Numbered from the stretch's first letter, positions 28,782 to 37,904 are shown. The stretch is DNA of 52,155 bases from an uncultured Lachnospiraceae bacterium (GCA_946535225.1 CAMNDJ010000008.1:1-52155); one strand, 5' to 3'. Notes: generated by a model from the letters alone, not told the origin. Made by a program: numbers and translations.

Positions 28782-29651
28782 TCAATTTGATGAATCTATA
28801 ACTTTTATCGTAAATGAAACAGGCTTATATCCGGCCTTGCTTATGGTAAATACCTTAGGTTCAAGCGCTACCGCGTCAGCCTGAGGATATACGGTTATGT
28901 GTCCGTTCTTCCCTCCTCCCAGGATGGGAGTATACCTGTCCAGAGCCGGCTTGCCGTTTAATTCGAGCGCATCTTTATTCTCATCCGATCCGTTCCAGTC
29001 TTCACCGCGAAGACCTACATCAAGGCCAATCCACATCCAGCTGTGGGATCCGAACTGGGGATTGACCACGGAAGTGACCTGCTTAAGTTCTTTAAGCGGT
29101 GTCGTTATCGTAAATACATTGCCGTCACGACTTATCGTCGAAAGACTGTTATTATGGGCCGGTACCTGCGCACGCGGTTCAGCCTTAAGTATGGTCTCGC
29201 CGTCCAGTATGAACAAGTCGGGGCTAAACTCTGACGTATTCTCAAAACTTATATCAAGCACTGCCTCCCCGGCTCCCTCTTTACGGATACTCAGCGAACA
29301 TACTCTGTTCTTTCTTATATAGGCTTCTACAGGAATGCAGAGGATGAAATGCCCTTCCTCATTGCCGCATAACTTCTTGTCTTCCTCCCCGGCTTCAATG
29401 TCTAAGCCGTTAACCGTAAGACCGTCAAGCCAATCAACGGCTCTTAACCCTGTGTCTATATCAAGCCATATCCACCTGTGATAACCGTGATCCGGCTCTT
29501 TTGAATCACAAAACTCCAATTCATCCAAAGGAACAGTGATCACGACACATCCCCCCTCTTCTCTCAGGGAAGCTTTCGAATTGTTAAGTGCCGCTTCTTT
29601 TTGTGTCGGTTCCTTCACCAGGGCCGCCTTAAGCACAAGTTTTGTCTCCAT
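28782..29651 (-). CDS. hypothetical protein with internal domain duplication
   Basis: 289 aa; repeated motif GYHRWIWLDIDTGLRAVDW / GSHSWMWIGLDVGLRGEDW; no signal peptide seen. Confidence 0.7.
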   Translation of the reverse strand: METKLVLKAALVKEPTQKEAALNNSKASLREEGGCVVITVPLDELEFCDSKEPDHGYHRWIWLDIDTGLRAVDWLDGLTVNGLDIEAGEEDKKLCGNEEGHFILCIPVEAYIRKNRVCSLSIRKEGAGEAVLDISFENTSEFSPDLFILDGETILKAEPRAQVPAHNNSLSTISRDGNVFTITTPLKELKQVTSVVNPQFGSHSWMWIGLDVGLRGEDWNGSDENKDALELNGKPALDRYTPILGGGKNGHITVYPQADAVALEPKVFTISKAGYKPVSFTIKVIDSSN

Positions 29652-29666
29652 AGTCCCCTCCTTAAG

Positions 29667-30986
29667 TCATTCCGTGATCTTCATCGTGTCGGCACCTGAG
29701 ATAATGAATGTATCCCCCGCCTCTTTGCCTTCATCGGTCTGAACAACAAGGTCTTCTGCTCTGTATGAGCCGCCGCCTTTTATTGTAAACTCGGCATCTT
29801 TAAGATCGACCCGTCCGCTCCTGCACAGGATAAGATCACGGGTATCGGCAAAGTCACGAGCCGCAGTCTTCCACTCGCCTATCTGAATATCATACGGATA
29901 ATCCTTGGCTGACTGGATATTACATCCGAGTTCTGCTGTGGTAAGCTTATACGGACCGGTACTTGTCACATTAATACTTCCCGTGTTTTCAAATCTGTGT
30001 ACCTGCTTCTCTTCTCCCACCATCTCGCTGTATATACCGAAAGCAACGGCCTTATCGGTGCTCTCTTCGCTTCCCTCAAGCTTAATGTTGATCTCTCCGC
30101 TGTTGATGAGCGGAGGAAGGATGCTCTCATTAGGCATGCAATGCTCGTATAGCGCACATGCAAGAGGATAAGACTGGAAAAGGAATGATACCTTCTGCTC
30201 TATGAAATGTGCCTTGAAATCAATGTTGACCTTTCCGGCGTTTATGACATGTGTGTCAGCAAACCTTGCGATGGTCATAAGCCTTCCGGATGATGCCACG
30301 TCTATCTCGCCGTAATTGGCAATAGACCCGCCTTTACCGGTAGTTGCAAGCACACGTACCGTGGAGGTCTTCTCTATGCTGACCTTTATCTCCCCGTTAT
30401 TGACGATCGTAACATTGTCTGCCGGAACGGCGATAGCACGCGCCTGTGTAGCAAATGTTCCGTTTCCGTCAAGCTCTATGGTTCCGTTATTGATGATGGT
30501 CGATCCTTCACCGGCAAGAAGCGTCTCACCGTATACAGGCGTATCGCCCTCTTCCTGGTCAAAATGAACACGTATGATGCCTTCGTTCACTATCATGGAA
30601 TTCCTGCCCGCCGCTATTGCAAAGCATTTGACAAAACGGTACAGATGCGCAGTGTCATCCTTGTTGGCCTGTATCTGATCTTTATATGCTTTCACCATCT
30701 CATCAAGATATATCTCAATGATGCCTTCGTTGATAAGAGTAACATTGGGAGCAAGATGCTGCCTGTTCGGATCATCCTTGTCATCCGTTAAGGCTGCCAT
30801 TCCGTATAATGCGATGTTCCTGCCGTTTAATATCTGTCCTGCAGCTACTGCTCTTTCCTGGATATCAGCAACACAGGTTTTTGAAGGCTTTCCGATAATG
30901 ATGTGTTTTTTATTGACCAAGTAGGATCCGGCGCCGGCCCTGATCCCGTCTGTTGTCTTTTCAGGATTCTGTATCATATTCCCCAT
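29667..30986 (-). CDS. beta-solenoid-like repeat protein (paralog 3 of 3)
   Basis: 439 aa; repeated [IVL]-N-x-G-x-I-x-[VIL] motifs (LINEGIIEIYL, IVNEGIIRVHF, IINNGTIELDG, IVNNGEIKVSI, IANYGEIDVAS, LINSGEINIKL). Confidence 0.8.
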   Translation of the reverse strand: MGNMIQNPEKTTDGIRAGAGSYLVNKKHIIIGKPSKTCVADIQERAVAAGQILNGRNIALYGMAALTDDKDDPNRQHLAPNVTLINEGIIEIYLDEMVKAYKDQIQANKDDTAHLYRFVKCFAIAAGRNSMIVNEGIIRVHFDQEEGDTPVYGETLLAGEGSTIINNGTIELDGNGTFATQARAIAVPADNVTIVNNGEIKVSIEKTSTVRVLATTGKGGSIANYGEIDVASSGRLMTIARFADTHVINAGKVNIDFKAHFIEQKVSFLFQSYPLACALYEHCMPNESILPPLINSGEINIKLEGSEESTDKAVAFGIYSEMVGEEKQVHRFENTGSINVTSTGPYKLTTAELGCNIQSAKDYPYDIQIGEWKTAARDFADTRDLILCRSGRVDLKDAEFTIKGGGSYRAEDLVVQTDEGKEAGDTFIISGADTMKITE

Positions 30987-30987
30987 C

Positions 30988-32274
30988 TCACTTTCTTATA
31001 GTTACTTTTTCGCCTGCTTCAACGGATGCCGGTATCTGATATACACAGCCGTCTCTGTCTATTCCCTTAGGCAGCTCCGTCAGATCGAGCGCTGCGCTCC
31101 TGCATGCGATGAATACTTTGTCTTCGTTATCCGTCTTATTCCAGTTACCGACCTTGACATTAAAGACATTATTACCGGGAGCCTGGATATTGACACCAAC
31201 ATCGGCTGTCAGATACTTCTTCGGGCCGCTCTGTGTCACTTCTATCGTTCCCTCATTTATGATGTTGTGTATCGGCGTCTCGTGGTCGCTCGGTCCTATC
31301 TGCATGAGATAATAACCGAATGCAACTGCATTTTCACCGGACTTCTCGGAGCCGTCCAGATGAACCTTGATCTTCCCGCGGTTGACCATGGGAGAAGTTG
31401 CCTCATCATTGGGCAGGAAATGTTCATAAAATGCTGTTGCGAGCGGATCGAACTGATAATGATACGGAACTATGTTCTCAATGTATGTCGAATGCGATAT
31501 CACATCGATCTCACCGTCATTTTCCATCCTTGTGCCCATCAGAGCACCGAGTACCATTATCCTTCCGCAGGTATCTATATTGATCTTACCGCAGTTAAGA
31601 AGTGTACCGCCCTTGCCGGCCGTATGCAGTATCCTCGTCTGATAGGCTCTGTCCAGTTTGACATTGACCGTACCTTCATTGATCGCCTGAAGGTCACTCA
31701 TCATGCTTCCAATACCTCTTACAAAGGTCTGATATGATCCGTTACCTATGAAGTTGATCTCTCCTCTGTTGATCATGAGAGATCTGGTGTTGCCCCATAT
31801 CGCACAGGCATAGAGAGAAACGATCGCCTCGATATCCTGATCCAGATATACATTGATCGTACCCTCATTGATAAGAAGTGAATCGTCGCCTGCAAGCATC
31901 GCATAGCATCTTACACAGTCAAAACGGAAGTCATCAGGCGCATCCGTTTTAGACTTCTTATCCATATAAAATTTGTAGATCTCATCAAAATGAATATCTA
32001 TGGTTCCGTGGTTTATCAGCGTCGCATGAGCGGCAAACTGCATCTCCTGTGGTCTCTCCGGATTGGGCTCCAAAGCTGCCATTCCGGTCAGGCATTCATT
32101 CTGTACCCATACACCGGGATTATTGGGAACGTTCGTGTAACTGTAGAAGAAACGTCCTCCGCAATCGGGACTGCTGACATTGATATGACCGTAATTCACG
32201 GCATATCCGCCCGCACCTACTACCATGGATGTTGTTCTGTTATTATCATGATTAACCATATGATTATGACTCAT
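30988..32274 (-). CDS. beta-solenoid-like repeat protein (paralog 2 of 3)
   Basis: 428 aa; LINHGTIDIHF, LINEGTINVYL, MINRGEINFIG, AINEGTVNVKL, LLNCGKINIDT, MENDGEIDVIS, MVNRGKIKVHL, IINEGTIEVTQ. Confidence 0.8.
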   Translation of the reverse strand: MSHNHMVNHDNNRTTSMVVGAGGYAVNYGHINVSSPDCGGRFFYSYTNVPNNPGVWVQNECLTGMAALEPNPERPQEMQFAAHATLINHGTIDIHFDEIYKFYMDKKSKTDAPDDFRFDCVRCYAMLAGDDSLLINEGTINVYLDQDIEAIVSLYACAIWGNTRSLMINRGEINFIGNGSYQTFVRGIGSMMSDLQAINEGTVNVKLDRAYQTRILHTAGKGGTLLNCGKINIDTCGRIMVLGALMGTRMENDGEIDVISHSTYIENIVPYHYQFDPLATAFYEHFLPNDEATSPMVNRGKIKVHLDGSEKSGENAVAFGYYLMQIGPSDHETPIHNIINEGTIEVTQSGPKKYLTADVGVNIQAPGNNVFNVKVGNWNKTDNEDKVFIACRSAALDLTELPKGIDRDGCVYQIPASVEAGEKVTIRK

Positions 32275-33691
32275 CCTTTCTCTTAAGCATCGCCGTCTTC
32301 TTGTCGGTGTTCCTTACCGCCTCAGCCAGCTTTTCATTTCCTGCACGTACCTTAAGTGCATCATAGTTTTCCGTTGCATATGTATACGTATCGCCCAGCT
32401 TATGGAAGAGGTCCTCCGGAGCGATCGATACTTCTCCGGCATCCGGTTCAGTCCTGTCTTTGATCAGGATAAGCTCTGCGGCTCCGTAGTTGACCTTGAC
32501 CGCATCACCGATGAACAGATCATGCAGTGCGGCAAAATCACGGATCTTGGTCTTCCACTTTCCGATACTTACGGCGCAGACCGTATCCTCCGGTATTTTT
32601 GCCCATGAAGCGGGAATGAATCCGGCTTCAGCAGCGCATATCCTGACAGGTCCCGTCTGCACTATGCTTATCGTTCCTTCGTTGATGACATGAGGACTTA
32701 AGCGCGATGCATTGCCTGATATGATATCCACATACATTCCCAGAAGTATCCTCTCTTTCGAAGTTGCTTCGGTACTTTCACTCTTAAGGATTATCTGTCC
32801 TCTGTTGATCATGGGAGGGATATTCTGTTTGGTCTCACTTAACGGCTCATACATTGCACAGCCTGTAGGCTCGTTATTCGTCGCGGTACCTGCGGGATAA
32901 TCCTTTGTCGTGACGCTTATGGATCCGTTGTTGATAAGATTGGAATCGCCGTATCTTGTCATTCCGATCACGCGTCCGGGTCCTTTAAGCTCCATCACTC
33001 CGTCATTTATGACATTTGCGCGGTTGCCGCCGGTGGTGATGAGTCTTGCATCATCAAGACAATCCACATCCACCTTCATCTTGCCGTAGTTGATGCATGA
33101 TACCTTATCTCCGAATGTAGCCATCCCTCTCATTCTTGTATTGACGGAACCCTTACCGTGGAAACTTATAGTCCCATAATTGACGAGAGTGGAACCGATA
33201 CCGCCGTTCATGGCGATAACATATACGGTAGACGTGTTGCTCTCATCATGATCAAAATACACATCTATCCAGCCCTTATTGATGACCTGACTGTTCACGC
33301 CCGCGTTCATCACAATAAGGCGCAGATACTTATATGGTCTGTCGGGATGATCCGGGTCCTGTATAAGGTCCTTATACTTACTTAAAAGATACTTCGTATG
33401 AACTTCTATGTGTCCCTCGTTGATAACGGTAGCTCCTTTAACCGGAGAGGAAGTATCCGCAACCGGGAAGTCTCCCGAATCAACGATCACTGCGGTTCCC
33501 AATACGGTAAGATCGAGTGTAGCCTCGATCTCACGCTTTCCGCCGACAATGACTTTGGATTCTCTCTTGAAGACGAATGAATCCTCCCATCCGACTACAA
33601 GATCATCTTTATTGATGAGTATGTCATCCGACCTGTCAGTCAGTATACATCCCGGTCTTTCTTTTGTACCGCATCTGTCCGGATATACCAT
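32264..33691 (-). CDS. beta-solenoid-like repeat protein (paralog 1 of 3)
   Basis: VINEGHIEVHT, VINKGWIDVYF, LVNYGTISFHG, CINYGKMKVDV, VINDGVMELKG, LINNGSISVTT, MINRGQIILKS, VINEGTISIVQ. ORF open to 33697, but SD spacing favours the second ATG (33691). Confidence 0.8.
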   Translation of the reverse strand: MVYPDRCGTKERPGCILTDRSDDILINKDDLVVGWEDSFVFKRESKVIVGGKREIEATLDLTVLGTAVIVDSGDFPVADTSSPVKGATVINEGHIEVHTKYLLSKYKDLIQDPDHPDRPYKYLRLIVMNAGVNSQVINKGWIDVYFDHDESNTSTVYVIAMNGGIGSTLVNYGTISFHGKGSVNTRMRGMATFGDKVSCINYGKMKVDVDCLDDARLITTGGNRANVINDGVMELKGPGRVIGMTRYGDSNLINNGSISVTTKDYPAGTATNNEPTGCAMYEPLSETKQNIPPMINRGQIILKSESTEATSKERILLGMYVDIISGNASRLSPHVINEGTISIVQTGPVRICAAEAGFIPASWAKIPEDTVCAVSIGKWKTKIRDFAALHDLFIGDAVKVNYGAAELILIKDRTEPDAGEVSIAPEDLFHKLGDTYTYATENYDALKVRAGNEKLAEAVRNTDKKTAMLKRKDES

Positions 33692-33720
33692 TATCATACC
33701 CTCCTACATGATATGTCTTA

Positions 33721-33745
33721 ATGTCATTTATGACACTTTTGTCAT
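33721..33745. promoter_or_regulatory. candidate operator: alternating TGTCAT/ATGACA half-sites
   Basis: TGTCAT-TT-ATGACA-CTTT-TGTCAT at 33722-33745, in the gap upstream of the first beta-solenoid gene. Confidence 0.45.
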
Positions 33746-33775
33746 TTTGCCATTTATCATCTTAGCTTTTTGCCA

Positions 33776-35455
33776 CTACATTGACTTGTTCATATTCGCA
33801 TAAACTTCGCCGTCTATGACTGCATCAATGACAACCGGCTTATTAAGTGCTATGGCCTTGGTAAGAGCATCCTTAAGTTCCGCAGGATTGGTCGCTCTCA
33901 TTCCGGTCGCCCCACAGGCCTCTGCATAAGCCACATAATCGGGGTTCATGAATGACATATATGCATGCTCATTGAACATGTTAAGCAGGAACTTCTTGAT
34001 GACATTGAATTCGCCATTATTGAAGATAACCCATACAACAGGGATATTATTCTGTACCGCAGTCAGAAGTTCGAATCCTGCCATCAGATAGCAGCCGTCA
34101 CCCGAACCTGATATGACAACCTTGTCCGGATTGGCACACTTAACGCCGATACATCCGTTGGTGTGGCTTGCCATGGGACCGAACGAACCGGGATTCTGAT
34201 ATCTCTGATTGCCTGCAAACTTCATGTATTCAGACAGCCACAGCATATGAGATCCTGCATCACCCATCACGATAGCATTCTCAGGAGCCACCTCTGATAT
34301 GACACGGGCAACATCTGCCGGATGCATCTTCTCGGCATTGCCGACATTGGGCATATCGAACCATTTCTTCTTATCAGCCGCAAAAACAGGGGCATCAGGT
34401 GTCACACCTCCCCGTATCTTATCCATGCATGCAACGACCGCATCAAGACCGGCCCTGGCATCCGATACCATCGAAAGATCTGCGGCATATACCTTATTGA
34501 TCTCATGGGGATCTATATTGATATGCATAAGTGTCTTACCGTCATAGAGATCTTCCTTGAATAACAAGGTCGCATTCTCTGCAAATGAATTGCCGACAGC
34601 CAGCACTACATCCGCTTTGTCAAAATAGTCCATAGCGACAGGATCTCCTGTCGTTCCGAATATGCCCAATGACAACGGATGATCTTCCGGCAGATATCCC
34701 TTGGCATCCATGGTCGTCACAAACGGGATCTTATAGTCATTCACAAGCTTAAGCAAAGCATCCTTTGCTCCCGCCCTGATACAGCCGTAGCCTACTAAAA
34801 GGAGGACATTCTCCTTCTTCTCAATGGCCTTAATAAGGCGTGATGCGAATTCTTCTGCAGCTTTATCCTTCGCCATAACGGGCTTAATGTCCAATTTGAT
34901 CGATCTGAAATTAGGAACCTCGGCAGTAGTAATGTTCTTGGGAACATGTACATGAACCGGTCCCGGACGGCCGTTAAACGCCGTATTTATCGCATCTTCC
35001 ATGATATCGCATATCTGTGATGCATCCTCTACTATGTACGACTTTTTAGTGGTAGCCGAGAACATCTTATGCGAATCGGGAGTACGCGATAATCCTGATG
35101 ACTCATTAAGACATCCTTTTCCTCTTACATTAGCCGAAGCATAACCCGTGATACCGATTATCGGCAATGAATCTGAATAAGCTACTGCCATGCCGGAGAA
35201 AAGATTGAACGCTCCGGGGCCGCCTGTTGCAAAACATACACCGAGGTTATCCGGATTGAACATCGTATAGCCGCATGCCATGAAAGATGCCGCCTGCTCA
35301 TTCCTTACAACAACAGTCTTTATTTTATCCGAATCTCTGAGTGCAAGAAGCATGGATGCATTGACCTGTCCCGTACTTCCGAATACATGTGAGACTCTTC
35401 CTGTCTCTTCCAATATCTTTACGATAGCCTGATTAACATCCATTATTTGTTCCAC
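33776..35455 (-). CDS. thiamine-pyrophosphate-dependent enzyme, acetolactate-synthase-like
   Basis: 559 aa; RNEQAASFMACGYTM (catalytic Glu), GRPGPVHVHVPKNI, SGSGDGCYLMAGFELLTAVQNNIPVVWVIFNN (TPP GDG...NN motif). Confidence 0.9.
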   Translation of the reverse strand: MEQIMDVNQAIVKILEETGRVSHVFGSTGQVNASMLLALRDSDKIKTVVVRNEQAASFMACGYTMFNPDNLGVCFATGGPGAFNLFSGMAVAYSDSLPIIGITGYASANVRGKGCLNESSGLSRTPDSHKMFSATTKKSYIVEDASQICDIMEDAINTAFNGRPGPVHVHVPKNITTAEVPNFRSIKLDIKPVMAKDKAAEEFASRLIKAIEKKENVLLLVGYGCIRAGAKDALLKLVNDYKIPFVTTMDAKGYLPEDHPLSLGIFGTTGDPVAMDYFDKADVVLAVGNSFAENATLLFKEDLYDGKTLMHINIDPHEINKVYAADLSMVSDARAGLDAVVACMDKIRGGVTPDAPVFAADKKKWFDMPNVGNAEKMHPADVARVISEVAPENAIVMGDAGSHMLWLSEYMKFAGNQRYQNPGSFGPMASHTNGCIGVKCANPDKVVISGSGDGCYLMAGFELLTAVQNNIPVVWVIFNNGEFNVIKKFLLNMFNEHAYMSFMNPDYVAYAEACGATGMRATNPAELKDALTKAIALNKPVVIDAVIDGEVYANMNKSM

Positions 35456-35673
35456 TCCTCTTCGTTGAATTTTCCTCTTATGGGGCCGATACCTCTGTCA
35501 GAAAAAAGCTGACCGTTCGTAGCGGCTTCGTCAAGTTTATAACCGTCAAAGAACAGATATACCCTGTCCTTGGGTACGCCTGTCTCTTCCGAAAATATCT
35601 CAATATACTTCTCTGCTATTCTCTTGCGCTGAACTTCCGCAAGTTCCAGACTCTGAACTGTAATACACGGCAT
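35443..35673 (-). CDS. tautomerase family protein (4-OT/MIF-like)
   Basis: Translation MPCITVQSLELAEVQRKRIAEKYIEIFSEETGVPKDRVYLFF; SD GGAGG 7 nt upstream of this ATG makes Pro the N-terminal residue. The ORF-track start at 35781 lies inside a terminator. Confidence 0.85.
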   Translation of the reverse strand: MPCITVQSLELAEVQRKRIAEKYIEIFSEETGVPKDRVYLFFDGYKLDEAATNGQLFSDRGIGPIRGKFNEEEWNK

Positions 35674-35719
35674 ATCCATACCTCCAAACTGTTTATAAAA
35701 ATATCTGTGTTTTCCCTTA

Positions 35720-35771
35720 CAAAAAATCAACGGGGCAAAGCCGCAATCATGCTTCTTTGCTACTTTGCCCC
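35720..35771 (-). terminator. intrinsic terminator downstream of the DJ-1/PfpI gene
   Basis: Minus: GGGGCAAAG...CTTTGCCCCGTTGATTTTTTG. Confidence 0.75.
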
Positions 35772-35794
35772 TTGATATCATTTAAAGATAAATA

Positions 35795-36607
35795 TTATAC
35801 GCGAATTGTCTGATTCTTAACATCCTCGCCTGCAACGATCTTGTCTAAAACCTTAACGATAAGATCGCCGTATGCTCTTGAAGACTCAACAGAAGCAGCT
35901 GTGATGAAAGGCCATGAGAAGTTAGCTTCCTGATCGTCACGGCTTGTGTTGTTTCTTGCGATACAGTTACCGTTAGGACCTACAGCATCTCTTATAAGGT
36001 CTTCTACAGGATACAGGAAACCGGGTGTGATAACATCTGTATGCTTGTTATCAGGTGTCTCACCATAGAGCTCATATGATGCAGCCATATCCGGTCCGTA
36101 GAAATCCCATGCTCTCGGATGAGCAGTGATGTTCTTGCCGTATACGATAGACTTGTAATCCTGCTTGGGATCACGGCAGAATACCAATGTTGCAACAGCG
36201 TAGCACAAAGCGCCGATGATCTTTTCACTGTAGAAGGCGTCACGAAGCAGCTTATGAGTGTTGTAATCATTAGCAAGGTCGATCATTGCGCCAAGTCCGC
36301 CCGTAAGAACGATAGCATCATAATCAGCCATCTTGGCATCCTTGATCTTGATGGGATGAGCCCACTCGTCTCCGTCTACCAGTTCCTTGATACGTGCACA
36401 TACATCAGGGGGATTGGTCTTATAGTTCTGAACTGCATCAACGAAATCGGGATCTACGCTTATCTGAAGCGGAAGAGGCTTAAGACCCTTAGGTGTAGCA
36501 AGAGTCAGATCATAGCCTGCCTTCTTAAGTGCATCCCATGGTGCCTGGAGTTCCTCACCCCATGAACCGTAGTTAGTTGCTAATACCAGTACTTTTAGTT
36601 TTCCCAT
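35795..36607 (-). CDS. DJ-1/PfpI family protein (Hsp31-like)
   Basis: 270 aa; nucleophile-elbow IIGALCYAVATLVF, YDAIVLTGGLGAMIDL, SWGEELQAPWDALKKAGYDLTLATPKG. Confidence 0.85.
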   Translation of the reverse strand: MGKLKVLVLATNYGSWGEELQAPWDALKKAGYDLTLATPKGLKPLPLQISVDPDFVDAVQNYKTNPPDVCARIKELVDGDEWAHPIKIKDAKMADYDAIVLTGGLGAMIDLANDYNTHKLLRDAFYSEKIIGALCYAVATLVFCRDPKQDYKSIVYGKNITAHPRAWDFYGPDMAASYELYGETPDNKHTDVITPGFLYPVEDLIRDAVGPNGNCIARNNTSRDDQEANFSWPFITAASVESSRAYGDLIVKVLDKIVAGEDVKNQTIRV

Positions 36608-36675
36608 TTTGTAATCTCCTTTACTTTTTTATTTTAAGTTGCATCGCAACCTAAACAACATGGATACGTTCCGTC

Positions 36676-37020
36676 CTATTCTATCTCCTTGGGGATATCT
36701 TCCTTGATGGGATTGAACAGGTCGATCGCCTCAGTCTCGCCTAAGGCTATGAATTTATGATTGACATTGGGTGGAACGAAATAACAGTCACCCTCATGTA
36801 TCTCATATTCCTCATCCTCGAACCATATCTTGAAGCCGCCCTTGATGACATATCCGAACTGCTCCGCCTCATGCTTGTGCCAGTCAACTATGGCGCCATC
36901 TTCCATGTTCCAGTGCAGGCCGTTCATCCTCACGCCTCTGCCCAGCTCCTGCATAAGGATACCTTCGCCGGTCTTCTTCTTACGAAGTTTTTCACGTATG
37001 ATTATCGCATTCTCATACAT
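36676..37020 (-). CDS. cupin-domain protein
   Basis: WHKHEAEQFGYVIKGGFKIWFEDEEYEIHEGDCYFVPPNVNHKFIAL; start at MYENAIIIREK supported by an upstream SD. Confidence 0.9.
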   Translation of the reverse strand: MYENAIIIREKLRKKKTGEGILMQELGRGVRMNGLHWNMEDGAIVDWHKHEAEQFGYVIKGGFKIWFEDEEYEIHEGDCYFVPPNVNHKFIALGETEAIDLFNPIKEDIPKEIE

Positions 37021-37031
37021 AACATCCACCT

Positions 37032-37589
37032 CTACTTTCTGATATTCTTCACTATACATTCCGCAAACGGAGCATGATGTCCACCTGTTCGAGCCGTGAT
37101 CAGATCATCATCCACATTGACGTCTGCATCCACATATTCAATCCCTGCATTACGGACATGCGACAGTATATTGTTGTGGCATGTCACCTTACGTCCCGCG
37201 AAGCTCTCCTTGATCGGGCCCGCGATCCATAATGAATGGCATATAAAGCCCTTTATGATGGTCTTGTCCTTCATCACCTTCTCTAAGAATCTGCAGGCCG
37301 GGGATACATCGCCGGGCTTCTCCTCATAGAGAAGATAGTCTGATACATATCCTGCCGGAGCTATTATGGCTGCATAGTCCTTCAGATCATCATCAGACAG
37401 TTCTTCAAAGCTGTGATCCGCATAGATATCCGCCTGATACTCAAGCCCCTTGAATGTCAGCCCCGGCTGCCCCCACAGTCTTGTAAGAAGGACCACCTCG
37501 AAACCCGCATTAGCAAAATATGACTGATAATAGAATATCTCTTTCTCTATGAACCTGTTCTCGATCAGTATTCCTATTTTTTTAGCCAT
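37032..37589 (-). CDS. DJ-1/PfpI family protein
   Basis: 185 aa; KIGILIENRFIEKEIFYYQSYFANAGFEVVLLTR ... IIKGFICHSLWIAGP (Cys elbow) ... ARTGGHHAPF. Confidence 0.86.
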   Translation of the reverse strand: MAKKIGILIENRFIEKEIFYYQSYFANAGFEVVLLTRLWGQPGLTFKGLEYQADIYADHSFEELSDDDLKDYAAIIAPAGYVSDYLLYEEKPGDVSPACRFLEKVMKDKTIIKGFICHSLWIAGPIKESFAGRKVTCHNNILSHVRNAGIEYVDADVNVDDDLITARTGGHHAPFAECIVKNIRK

Positions 37590-37601
37590 AGCGACCTCCG
37601 A

Positions 37602-37904
37602 TCAGATGATGGTCACGAAATTGTCACATCCTGTCATCTCGATGACCTGCTTGACATCATCATTCACATCCTTCATGAATATCTGAGTATCCGCACCGAG
37701 CTTCTGCTTGGTAAAGATGATGACTCTCAAACCTGCACTGGCGATATACTCGAGTTCCTTCACATCGAAGGTAACCTTCTTGATATCGCTTCCCTGCATC
37801 TTGGCCATCTCCTCATGAAGCTGAGGTGCAACGGTTGCATCAAGCCTTCCCTTTAGGACTACATCAACCTCACCCGCATTCTCCGTCACCTTAAAATCAA
37901 ACAT
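37602..37904 (-). CDS. STAS-domain anti-sigma factor antagonist (RsbV/SpoIIAA-like)
   Basis: 100 aa; LKGRLDATVAPQLHEEM ... VTFDVKELEYIASAGLRVII (conserved phospho-Ser site). Confidence 0.93.
   Translation of the reverse strand: MFDFKVTENAGEVDVVLKGRLDATVAPQLHEEMAKMQGSDIKKVTFDVKELEYIASAGLRVIIFTKQKLGADTQIFMKDVNDDVKQVIEMTGCDNFVTII

Noticed and set aside
29667-33697. Calling the solenoid proteins autotransporters or LPXTG adhesins
   Set aside because: No signal peptide, beta-barrel, sorting signal or dockerin visible; only the repeat motif resembles adhesins.
33776-35455. Naming the TPP enzyme ilvB/alsS
   Set aside because: It differs clearly from the ilvB product at 10545-12221, and its neighbours are not branched-chain genes; specificity cannot be read from the motifs.
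35680-35781. N-terminal extension of the tautomerase in the ORF track
   Set aside because: The extension crosses an intrinsic terminator hairpin; SD spacing and the need for an N-terminal Pro support the start at 35673.
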